A stretch of 64,000 bases of DNA, from the NCBI RefSeq assembly GCF_007859735.1, contig NZ_SIHI01000005.1:1-64000 (forward strand), written 5' to 3'. Source of the DNA: Thalassoglobus neptunius. GTDB lineage: Bacteria > Planctomycetota > Planctomycetia > Planctomycetales > Planctomycetaceae. A program made the position numbers and the translations under genes. Below the pieces are notes generated by a model. It had not been told where the DNA came from and did not search any database. It was given only the letters and a program-made list of their open reading frames with translations. Positions 20,313 through 29,400 of the stretch are shown one piece after another. Position 1 is the stretch's first letter; every line of letters begins with the position of its first letter.

Positions 20313-22124
20313 GTGGACACTACCGCATCAGGAATTTCCGGATCAGGTTCGAACTCGAGCGATGCTCTTGACCAATCGGATCTGCCAACAGTCATCGGGC
20401 CGTACTTCATCGAGAAGAAGCTCGGATCGGGCGGAATGGGGACGGTTTACCTGGGACGTCACAAGACGACACAGGAACTCGCAGCGGTCAAAGTTCTGCC
20501 CGCTTCGATGGCGCATGAAGCAGGATTCGTTGCACGGTTCGATCGCGAAATCACCGCGATGCGGAAGCTCAACAGCTCATCAATCGTCGAATTGTACGAA
20601 AGCGGAGAAACTGACGGAACGTACTATTACGCGATGGAGTTCGTGGACGGTGAGACTGTTACAGAACTTCTGGAGCGTCATGGCCGAATTCCCTGGCGGC
20701 AAGTTGTGGAAATCGGCGTTCAAATCTGCACGGCATTGAAGGCCGCTCACAACGCCGGGATCATTCACCGGGATCTCAAACCGTCGAACCTGTTGATCGA
20801 TGATGACGGGCAGGTGAAGCTGACGGATTTTGGTGTCGCACAAGTCTTTGCGAGCGGTCGATTGACGGTCACAGGCGGGGTCTTGGGGACCGCGGAGTAC
20901 ATGTCTCCGGAACAGGCTCAAGGAAAGCGAGCCACGAAAGCGAGCGACATTTATTCGTTGGGGGCAGTGCTATATGTCATGTTGACCGGTCGGCCTCCGT
21001 TTCAGGGGAAGACCGTTCTCGACATTCTCCAGAAGCATCGATATTCCCAGTTTGACAGTGTTCGAAGAGTCGTCCCCGAAGTCCCGGTCTGGCTGGATGA
21101 GATCGTTTGCAAGTGTCTCGCGAAGAAGCCGGAAGATCGCTATCCCGATGCCTACGTTCTGAGTCTGAGGCTTCAGGAAGTGCCGAAGAAGGTCGACTTT
21201 CGCGATGAACAACTCTCGCAGTTTCAGAATTCGGTGACAGAAGAGACCGTCGCTGATCCATCGCAGGTCAGTCATCCCCAACAGGAAGCGATCGGTGGGA
21301 CGCTCGTCCGAGATCTTTTTCGAGCGCACTTCGAATCGGAGCAGCAAGGTTCGATCGTCAAGCGGTTTCTGGACAACCCGTGGGTCTTGCTCTCCTTACT
21401 CGCGATGATGCTGATCGGCGGGTATGCGTGGACTCAAAGCCAGAGGCTGAGTGACGAAGACCGATTCGGTCGCGGAGTCGAACTGATGTCCCGACCTGCC
21501 GGGCCAGCCTGGGAAGTTGCTGGAAGAGATTTCTTCCAACCATTGCTTGAGGCAGATCCCGAGCGATGGCAGCCAGAAGTCGACAGCTATCTGAAACAGA
21601 TCGAAGTCTACCAATTCAAGAAGAAACTCCTCGGACGTGACCTCGGAAGAGACGAGCTCCCCGAATCTGAACCGGAAGCGATCGTTCGTCAGGCGCTTGA
21701 AATGAGGAATCGAGGCCAACTCGGACATTCCCGGGAGATGTTGGTCTCTCTGCGCTCCTTGATCGCCGGAGATCCGGAACATACGGAGCTGGCTGGCGTT
21801 TTGGATCAGATGATTATCGAGATGGAATCGGAAGCCCATCAACAACAGTTTGAATTTGTTGAGAAAGCGCTCACACGGGCGAACACTCTTTTTGAGAAAG
21901 GTGAGGTCGATCAGGCTCTGGAGATTTGGCTGAGCGTCAAGAGTCTGTACGATCAGCATCCTGACGTGCAGCCGCTTGTCCAGCGTGCGGAAGCGTCTTA
22001 TCTGCTGGCCACTGGTGTGGACCTGAATGATGCAGTGAGACGTCCGGCGGATGCGAAATCTTCCGAAATCGACTCAAAAAGAGACGCAGATGGACCTCAG
22101 AAAGAAGATCCGCAACATCCCTGA
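20313..22124 (+). CDS. Hanks-type Ser/Thr protein kinase, membrane-anchored
   Basis: A 603-residue kinase starting at GTG with AAGGAG upstream. The kinase domain spans about residues 28-290: glycine loop LGSGGMG (37-43), ATP-binding Lys60, catalytic IHRDLKPSN (151-159), DFG (172-174) and the TAEYMSPEQ activation-segment end. A single membrane helix lies at about 356-373, and the external part (375-603) is helical with TPR-like character ([19 protein letters not shown]). All catalytic residues are present. Its 3' end overlaps the apt gene by 35 bp. Confidence 0.95.
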   Translation: MDTTASGISGSGSNSSDALDQSDLPTVIGPYFIEKKLGSGGMGTVYLGRHKTTQELAAVKVLPASMAHEAGFVARFDREITAMRKLNSSSIVELYESGETDGTYYYAMEFVDGETVTELLERHGRIPWRQVVEIGVQICTALKAAHNAGIIHRDLKPSNLLIDDDGQVKLTDFGVAQVFASGRLTVTGGVLGTAEYMSPEQAQGKRATKASDIYSLGAVLYVMLTGRPPFQGKTVLDILQKHRYSQFDSVRRVVPEVPVWLDEIVCKCLAKKPEDRYPDAYVLSLRLQEVPKKVDFRDEQLSQFQNSVTEETVADPSQVSHPQQEAIGGTLVRDLFRAHFESEQQGSIVKRFLDNPWVLLSLLAMMLIGGYAWTQSQRLSDEDRFGRGVELMSRPAGPAWEVAGRDFFQPLLEADPERWQPEVDSYLKQIEVYQFKKKLLGRDLGRDELPESEPEAIVRQALEMRNRGQLGHSREMLVSLRSLIAGDPEHTELAGVLDQMIIEMESEAHQQQFEFVEKALTRANTLFEKGEVDQALEIWLSVKSLYDQHPDVQPLVQRAEASYLLATGVDLNDAVRRPADAKSSEIDSKRDADGPQKEDPQHP

Positions 22125-22614
22125 CTTCCCAAAGCCAGGGATTATGTTTCGAGATATTACTCCGCTCCTGGCATGCCCAGACAGTTTCCGCGAAGCAATC
22201 AAGCAGATTGCGGATCAATACCGAGGAAGGAAAATCGATGCGATCGCAGCTGCTGAAGCTCGAGGTTTTATCTTCGCTGCTCCGCTTGCTCTCGAGTTGA
22301 ACGCGTCGTTTGTTCCCGTTCGTAAACCGGGCAAACTTCCTTTCGACACACAGGCGTTTCATTACGAACTCGAGTACGGTGTCGATACGCTCGAAATTCA
22401 TACCGACGCATTTCAGGAAGGTGAGCAGGTTTTGCTCGTCGACGATTTGCTCGCCACTGGCGGAACAATGAACGCGTGCGTAAAGCTCATTGAACAAGCT
22501 GGGGCCGAAGTCGTGGGATGTGCCTTCGCTATCGAGTTGTCATTTCTGAATGGCCGCGAAATCCTCGCACCGCACGAGTGTTTCTCGCTGCTGACTTACG
22601 ACGGCGAAGATTAG
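22090..22614 (+). CDS. apt: Adenine phosphoribosyltransferase
   Basis: Makes AMP from adenine and PRPP in purine salvage. The 174-residue protein starts at the ATG at 22090 ([17 protein letters not shown]), matching the family start. It shows [38 protein letters not shown] and the PRPP-binding loop [13 protein letters not shown]. The first 35 bp overlap the kinase reading frame. Such overlap implies translational coupling with the kinase, although the functions are unrelated on present knowledge. Confidence 0.96.
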   Translation: MDLRKKIRNIPDFPKPGIMFRDITPLLACPDSFREAIKQIADQYRGRKIDAIAAAEARGFIFAAPLALELNASFVPVRKPGKLPFDTQAFHYELEYGVDTLEIHTDAFQEGEQVLLVDDLLATGGTMNACVKLIEQAGAEVVGCAFAIELSFLNGREILAPHECFSLLTYDGED

Positions 22615-22684
22615 AACAGCCTCGAAGCGATCCTCGCGAATTCGGACGAGCAGTCTGAAGTGGGAACGTCCTTTTGAAAGTGGA

Positions 22685-23359
22685 ATGCCTGAACTGGAAG
22701 TGATCTGTGAAGATGGACCGCTGCTCGGCGTGAATAAGCCGAGCGGTCTGATCGCTCAAGGTGCGCCTGAGGGAGTGGTCAGCCTTCCCGATATGGTCCG
22801 CGACTACTTGAAGAAGAAGTACAACAAGCCGGGCAACGTCTATCTGGGAATTCCTCATCGCCTTGATCGTCCTGTCTCAGGTGTCACGGTCTTCTCACGC
22901 AATTCTAAATGTGCCGCCCGTTTGTCGGAGCAGTTTGCGAAACGCACGGTCGAGAAGACCTATCTCGCGATTCTCGAATCCATTCCGGAGAAGAGTTCCG
23001 GTCGCCTCGAGAACTGGATCTATCGCATTCCGAATGAGTCGAGAGTTGTCATTCGCGATGCCGATTCCCCCGGAGCAAAGATCGCGAGATTGCGGTATCG
23101 AGTGTTGGAGACCTCAAAGAAACGAGCCCTCGTCGAAGTTGATCTCGAAACCGGCCGTATGCATCAGATTCGCGTCCAATTTGCGAACATCGGTTGCCCG
23201 GTTTACGCCGATACGAAATACGGCGCCAACTCGTCGATGAATGATCCCAATGCGATCGCTCTTCACGCATTTCGCATGAAGCTGAAGCATCCCGTTCGGT
23301 ACGACGATGTGATCATCGAAGCCCCGATTCCTCGCAGTTGGAATTCACTGGGGTTCTGA
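22685..23359 (+). CDS. RluA-family RNA pseudouridine synthase
   Basis: Isomerises uridine to pseudouridine in rRNA or tRNA. The 224-residue protein is a minimal catalytic domain without an S4 domain. The catalytic Asp is in the family motif GIPHRLDRPVSGV, followed by FAKRTVEKTYLAI and the LETGRMHQIRVQFA motif. Length is nearer to RluC/TruC-like single-domain enzymes than to RluD. It follows apt by 70 bp on the same strand, so kinase, apt and this gene may form one unit. The target site cannot be assigned. Confidence 0.93.
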   Translation: MPELEVICEDGPLLGVNKPSGLIAQGAPEGVVSLPDMVRDYLKKKYNKPGNVYLGIPHRLDRPVSGVTVFSRNSKCAARLSEQFAKRTVEKTYLAILESIPEKSSGRLENWIYRIPNESRVVIRDADSPGAKIARLRYRVLETSKKRALVEVDLETGRMHQIRVQFANIGCPVYADTKYGANSSMNDPNAIALHAFRMKLKHPVRYDDVIIEAPIPRSWNSLGF

Positions 23360-23366
23360 TTCGGAT

Positions 23367-24536
23367 TCAAGACCAGCTTGAGTAGCGTTCCCGGTTTTCC
23401 GGGGCATTCAGTCCCTTCATACGGGCCGCAATTGTGTGCATTCTCTCAAGGACCTCAGTTTCTCGGGATTCTGCCACTTCACCGCGACACCACCGATCGA
23501 CCCAGGTGAGACCGCTCAACAGGACGGAGCTGCGATCGAGGCTAATGAGAACGCTCAGATCATTTTCAGACAGTTGACGTTGTTCCCGATAATGTGCCAG
23601 AGCGGTTTCCCAGCGGTGAAAGTCATCGCCCCACAGGCTTCCGAAGAGTCGCGATAGATCGGTTGCGGGATGATCAGTGCGGGTGGCACTGGCGTCGATG
23701 AGACCAGTCACTTGATGATTTTCAAGAAGGACATGCTCACCGTGCAGGTCTCGCCAACATGGGAAGATGGCAAGCGGCAGGGCCGAAAGTGAATGCAATT
23801 CGTGCAGAACTTCCGACGATGATTCACCAAAACGTGACAGAACTTCAAGGCAGACTTCTCGCGGCTCGTTGGGGAGCATCCTGCACTTGGAGATCTGATC
23901 TTTTGTTGAAGTTCTCTGCCAAGATTGTATGAGTTGAGCCCGTTCAATGACCGCAGGTACGACGTCGCGTGCTGTTGAAAACCATCGCTTCCCGGAAGTG
24001 CGGCTGCGAAAGCATTCGCTCGTCAGATGAATGCTGGCGAGCGTCTTCATGATCGATTGGAAGCTCGAGAGAGAGAAGTCGTCGCGAGTTACAGGGGCGC
24101 CAGGCAACCAGGGTTCGCACTGCCAGAACCGCCCTTCCTCGTGAACCAGTGTTTCTCCCGACGTTGATCGGACAGGGACAGCGACGGGAAGTTCGTGCTT
24201 GTGGAGATGATCGAGATAAGCATGAAGTTCTCGGATTCTCTCTGCAGAAAGTGACTCCTTCGGCCATCCGCGGAGTGCATAGTCTGCGAGGTTGGTGGTC
24301 ACTCTCGCGATCGTGGCTCCGCTGAATCCTTTCGCGACCGGTTGAATCTCCTCAATACTCTCCCCGAGAGTGAGGAAGTCATTCAGGATGCGGATCAGAA
24401 CAGAATACTCTTCGCGGGGAAGTCGTTTGGGCAGTTTGACATCATCTTCGCCCCGTCTGCGCATGCGAAGCTGCGAAGACAAACTCAAAGCATCCTCTGG
24501 AAAACGATCAGATTGCGAAGAGCCAGATTCAGACAT
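23367..24536 (-). CDS. APH-fold phosphotransferase-like protein
   Basis: A 389-residue protein with the aminoglycoside phosphotransferase/choline-kinase fold. The N-lobe begins near EEIQPVAKGFSGATIARV. The catalytic loop reads CWRDLHGEHVLLENH followed by GLIDASA. The catalytic Asp of HGDxHxxN is kept, but the first His and the Asn are changed (W-R-D-L-H-G-E-H). The second metal Asp in GLIDASA is present. It may act on a small molecule or be a weak kinase. It lies 121 bp downstream of the haem-protein genes on the same strand and converges on the RluA-type gene with 7 bp between the stops. Confidence 0.75.
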   Translation of the reverse strand: MSESGSSQSDRFPEDALSLSSQLRMRRRGEDDVKLPKRLPREEYSVLIRILNDFLTLGESIEEIQPVAKGFSGATIARVTTNLADYALRGWPKESLSAERIRELHAYLDHLHKHELPVAVPVRSTSGETLVHEEGRFWQCEPWLPGAPVTRDDFSLSSFQSIMKTLASIHLTSECFRSRTSGKRWFSTARDVVPAVIERAQLIQSWQRTSTKDQISKCRMLPNEPREVCLEVLSRFGESSSEVLHELHSLSALPLAIFPCWRDLHGEHVLLENHQVTGLIDASATRTDHPATDLSRLFGSLWGDDFHRWETALAHYREQRQLSENDLSVLISLDRSSVLLSGLTWVDRWCRGEVAESRETEVLERMHTIAARMKGLNAPENRERYSSWS

Positions 24537-24657
24537 GTGTCAGAGCAAGTGACGCTGGCAGTTGCACACGTTGAAACAGCTTTACTCGTTCTGTTTCTTT
24601 TTGTTTGCTCGTGTGGGGGCATTAGTTCAATGAAAAGACCTCTCGAGATTCCCCTGT

Positions 24658-26442
24658 TCAGGGAGTTTCGTAAGGCAGAACCTTGAGGAACTCAACGATT
24701 GCGTTGATATCTTCGTCGTTGAGATCAGACGTTCGTCCATGTTGATCGTCTGGATTCGTTGTCGTCAGCACGTCTTTGAGAGTGGCTGCGGTTCCGTCGT
24801 GAAGATAGGGCGCGGTCCGATAGACTCCGAGCAAAGTGGGAGTGTCGTATCGAGTCTCCATCTTCTCAGTCGGATCGTTGCGACCGGTCCCGATATCGTG
24901 CATCTGACGGTCAGTGTAAAACTCCCCGGAATGACATTCGGCGCATCCGACCTGTTTCGAGAAGAACAACTTCCGACCGCGTTCGACTTGTTCAGTGAGT
25001 CCCCCTTTTGCATGCGGGCTGAGCTCGAACGGATGAGAATTTGTGTAGGCAGCGAGAGCATCGAGTTCACGAGAAAGCCCCGCGTTCGGTTCTCCGAGCA
25101 TGTCGTTCACTCGACCCGCGATGAGGCCGCGTCCTCCCATGAGTGGCGAGCGAATCGTGTGTTCGAAATCATGGACCTCGTCACGATCTGCCGACCAGTG
25201 AATCGGGTGGGTGTCGATCAGCCCGCGAATGGATTGGGTGTTGCGGAGTCCTTCCGGTTGCTGCCAAGTTCGGCCGTCGGAATCGCCATCGGGATGACAA
25301 CTCGAACAGGAGATCCAGCGTCTTCTCGTCATTGGCGGATGGGCGGAGTAGAACAGCTTCTTCCCGAGAAGAACCTCCGGGTCGCCGGACCAATCGCTGA
25401 CTTTGATTGTCGCTTTGCGAGTGAGTTTCCGAGCGTCGTAAACGTCGACGGTGAAGTCGAGAGCGTTGTAAACGTAGAATGACTGCGAGTCTTCGGACAC
25501 TTTGACAGCTCGCGGATTGGCTCCTGTTTTAATCAGTCCGGCGAATTCGATTTCGAAGTAATTGTCGTCAAGAACGTCGCAGGCGAACATGTCGTCCGTC
25601 CCGCTGAACACGATGTAAAGCCTTTTCCTATCGGGAGAGATCGCGACTTCCCAGGGATTGGCGACGACATAGGTTCCCCGGAAGGAATCCATCTGAATTC
25701 GTTTGCGATCCTGATCGCTTGCTCCGGGAAGGTTGACGATTCCAAGGTAAGGGAAGATGGACCCTGAACCGTGAGCAACATTCGTCACGGACCGTTGAAG
25801 TGGCAAATAGGCTTTGGGCCAGTCGGGATGAACGGTGATTTGTCTCGCCAGATTGTCTTGCGGAGATCCTTCCCATTCCTCTGCGACACTCCAGGATTCC
25901 AGGTCGATCGACTTCACGACTCCTGTGTAGTATTCGGTGACCAGCAGTCGTTGATCTTCGACAACAGCCAGCCCGCGCAGAAATGATCCTGCGCGAAGTG
26001 AACGCGTGACCGTTTTTGAATCGGGATCGATTTCGATCACTTCGCCGGGGTATTCCAGCGTGACCCACAAACGCGTCCCCTCGGAGTTGGAGACCACCGA
26101 ATACGGCTCATCGAAAACGTCGACAGTTCCGGTGATCTCTCCTGACTTCGTGTCGACAAAGACGATCTGATCTTCGGCGTAAACCGCAACGGCAACGATG
26201 TCGCTGTCTCCCACGAACGTCGCCCCTTCGGGATGACGTCCAACGGGGACTTCGTGAAGGACCGTCTGGTCGTTCAAGTCGACAACGGTCAATGTTCCCG
26301 AATCACGATTGCTGCAGACCAACAGCTGTCCGTTGGCAGAAAGATCCATCAGGCTGTTGGATTTCCCCGCTATCGAGGAGGTGGAAGGGATTGTCGCCAG
26401 TCCGATCGCAAGGCAGGTTGTTATCACTCGACAGAAGCTCAA
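24658..26442 (-). CDS. Exported beta-propeller dihaem cytochrome-c protein
   Basis: A 594-residue protein with a signal peptide (about 1-26). Residues 30-360 form a YncE-like beta-propeller with repeated strands such as VGRHPEGATFV and WEVAISPDRKRLYIVF. The C-terminal part has two haem attachment motifs, CSSCH near 375 and CAECH near 500, and the cytochrome-c-peroxidase/MauG-like segments MHDIGTGRN and YDTPTLLGVYRTAPYLHDG. It probably transfers electrons or oxidises a substrate in the periplasm. It follows the ThuA/haem gene by 49 bp, in one probable operon. The start has an FCRVITTCLAIGLA hydrophobic core. Confidence 0.9.
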   Translation of the reverse strand: MSFCRVITTCLAIGLATIPSTSSIAGKSNSLMDLSANGQLLVCSNRDSGTLTVVDLNDQTVLHEVPVGRHPEGATFVGDSDIVAVAVYAEDQIVFVDTKSGEITGTVDVFDEPYSVVSNSEGTRLWVTLEYPGEVIEIDPDSKTVTRSLRAGSFLRGLAVVEDQRLLVTEYYTGVVKSIDLESWSVAEEWEGSPQDNLARQITVHPDWPKAYLPLQRSVTNVAHGSGSIFPYLGIVNLPGASDQDRKRIQMDSFRGTYVVANPWEVAISPDRKRLYIVFSGTDDMFACDVLDDNYFEIEFAGLIKTGANPRAVKVSEDSQSFYVYNALDFTVDVYDARKLTRKATIKVSDWSGDPEVLLGKKLFYSAHPPMTRRRWISCSSCHPDGDSDGRTWQQPEGLRNTQSIRGLIDTHPIHWSADRDEVHDFEHTIRSPLMGGRGLIAGRVNDMLGEPNAGLSRELDALAAYTNSHPFELSPHAKGGLTEQVERGRKLFFSKQVGCAECHSGEFYTDRQMHDIGTGRNDPTEKMETRYDTPTLLGVYRTAPYLHDGTAATLKDVLTTTNPDDQHGRTSDLNDEDINAIVEFLKVLPYETP

Positions 26443-26491
26443 GTTCTTTCCTCCGTGGTGTCACATCGGTTCAGTCGAGTGAACGGAAAGA

Positions 26492-29400
26492 TCAGGGCGT
26501 TTCGACCGTAATGGCCATGAAGATGGGGGCAGTTCCATCCTCTCCCTTGATCAATTCGATTCTCTCGACGGCAAGATCCGTACGTGCTGGTTCAATCTGG
26601 AAGTAGCGGACCTGTCGTCCATCCAGATTGTAAGCAAATTCAGATTGTTCAACATCGATTCTCCGAACATAGTCGGCGAAGTGAACCCCATTTTTCAACT
26701 CAATGTCCTCAGTCGATCCGTCGGAATAGGTCAGCTTCATCAGCACAGAAGTCGTTTGCTCTTGATGAGCGGGGAAACTCCATCCGCCGATTCCTCCGAG
26801 AACATGGATTGATTTCACCGGGCTGTGAACCGGGAACTCGACCTGTTTCGGCATCTTTGGAGGGATTTCCCCCAGTGGGCCGTTGAGCATCACGACGTTG
26901 GGAACTTCGGTTCCTTTGGGGTCGACGAGTAGAAACGGAACGGAGTTGAAGACTTTTGGTTTCCAGTCAGAGAAGACAAGACGTTCGACCGGAGAGACTC
27001 CGTAAAACATGGGAGTCGTACTCGCGATGGTCGCGATTTTTCGCAAATCGATCGGAATGTATTTTCCCTTGTTCGTCAGAAACTCCAGCAGATTGCCCAA
27101 CTCTTCTGGCGTCATCTGTTTCTCAAATCCCTCGGGCATCAGAGATTTCGGAGACGCAAGAAGTTCTTCGATGTCTTCGCGAGGAAGCGTTCTGCGTTTG
27201 GCTTCTGTATCGATCAGCTCAATCGACGTTCGGGATTCGGCAGCCATCATTCCGGAGAAGATGCGTCCTTCGATGGTGACGACCGTGTACAGTCGGAAGT
27301 TGCCTTCCACGCTGCGACTTGGGTCGAGGATGTGAACGAGTAGCTCTTCTTTCGGATGGACCACCATGCCTGTCAGGTTCGGGCCGATCTCTTCACCAAG
27401 ATCACCGTGCTTGTGGCACTTCGCACAATGCTTTGTGAAGACGGCTTTCCCGAGTTCCACATCGCCTTGCATGTGTGTGACGGAAAGGAGTTCTTCAATG
27501 ACTTTCTGACGATCTGCGTTCGGGAGACCTCCGCCTGCCTGCATGATTTCTCTTGCCCGGCGGCGAATGGGGCGCGAAGGGTGTTCCGTTAACGCACGCT
27601 TCTGATCGAGTGAAAGGTCGGAGAACGGAATCTGTCCCGCTTCCACTCCGTCGAGAAAGGCGGTTGTCGTTTCCGGACGTGCGAGAAGAACACGAATGGC
27701 TGCTTCGCGAATTGAAGGAGTGAATGCTCTCAGTTTCTCCGCAAGCTGATGCCCGATGGTCTCAGCAGTGCTGTTCATCAAGGCATTCATGATTCCCGTC
27801 GAGAATTCGGGAGGCGATTGCGGAGTGATCAAATCGAGAAGCTGGGTCACAACTTGATCGCTCTTGTTCTGAAAGACGACCAACTCGTTGATCGCGGAAA
27901 GGCGATTCGTCACCGACTGCTGATCGTCACGAATTGTGGACAACAGCGACTGGACGATCTCGTCTGCGTAGTTTGAGAGGGCATCGCTGCCAAGTAGATT
28001 AGCAAGTCGAATGACACGCCCTTTGACGTCATTCGGAAGCGACTGGACCAGCGTGACGAGTGACTGCTCAAGCTGTTCGGTCGGTTCAATCGTGTAATCG
28101 GAGGGCCATCCTTCAGTCAGTCCGGTGAGCACAGCTGAGGAAAGCTCGGGGTTGAGATTGGCAGCTGCCAGCAGAACTGCTTCGAGGTCTTCCGGGCTTG
28201 GGCGTCCACGAGAAAAGTGCTCGGAGACGATGCTCAAAACTTCTTGCCGTTTCGCCAGCGACTCAGGGGAGTCGTTCGAAATCTGAGCACCGACTTCGGC
28301 AGTTCGCTCGAAAAACGGAACAGCATGAACGGCGGCGGCGCTCGTCATGGCGTCCGCAAGCCATTGATCGTTCACGTCCTCGCCCAGCAAGAGACGTTCG
28401 GCGACGAGTTTTCCGGCCCGGTCCTGAGTTCCCTGATCGGAGAGAGCGAGCAGTGCTGCGAGTCGAACTTGTGCGTTGGCATCGGCAAGCACCCCGCTGG
28501 ATTCGATCAAGTTGACCGATTGTTCCGTAACGGGCAGCGATTGCAATGAGAGTCGGCGAACACCCGCTGCGGGATGATTTAGTCCTCGCTCCAGCAATGA
28601 GAGTGATTCGGAATTGTCCGGCGTGAAGTAGCCGAGTCCCTGCAAGACACCAATGGCATGCATTGCCGCAGGATCGAGGCCGATTTCGTCGAGTTGAGGA
28701 GAGTCGACGATCTTCACGAGTTCGGGAATGAGATCAGTTCGGTTTTCCTCGATGAGCAATCTTTGGGCATGAAGTCGGACGAGATAGGAAGTGTTGCGAA
28801 GTGCATCGATGAGACCGGGGCCATCGGTGCGATCCAGAACCGAGAATGCAGTCGTTGGCGTGTCCTCGTGAACGACGCGGTAAATTCGTCCATGTTTTTT
28901 GTCTCGCAGATCACTTTCGTAAGCACGTCCTTTTCCTGTTTCAAAACCCTGAGGAGTTGGGTTGTGTTGCACGATGTAGTTGTACCAGTCGAGGAACCAC
29001 ACATTTCCGTCAGGGCCAACTTCTGCTGCAATCGGAGCGGACCATTCATCATCGCTGGCGACAAGGTTCAATGGACTCGTGGATGTGTACCCGGCTCCAT
29101 CCGGTTTGAGGACGAACGTTCCGATCAGTTTGCCGGTCGGTCCGCACACGAAAGCCGTTCGGTTCCACCATTGTTGAGGGTAATTTCGGCCGGTGTACAA
29201 AGCGTGACCGGCAGCGGCTGTGTATCCTCCATGCTGATCCACCTGACGAATGCGATCAGTAATTGGATTGAAGAGATACGTGTCTGCGATGGTTCGAAGC
29301 TGTTGCGGTCCCCAGCCTCGAACACGTTCGTAATACCTGTTGGGAATCGGCATGAAGACACTCGGATTGCGATTCGCTGTCGAACCGAAAACAAGTCCCT

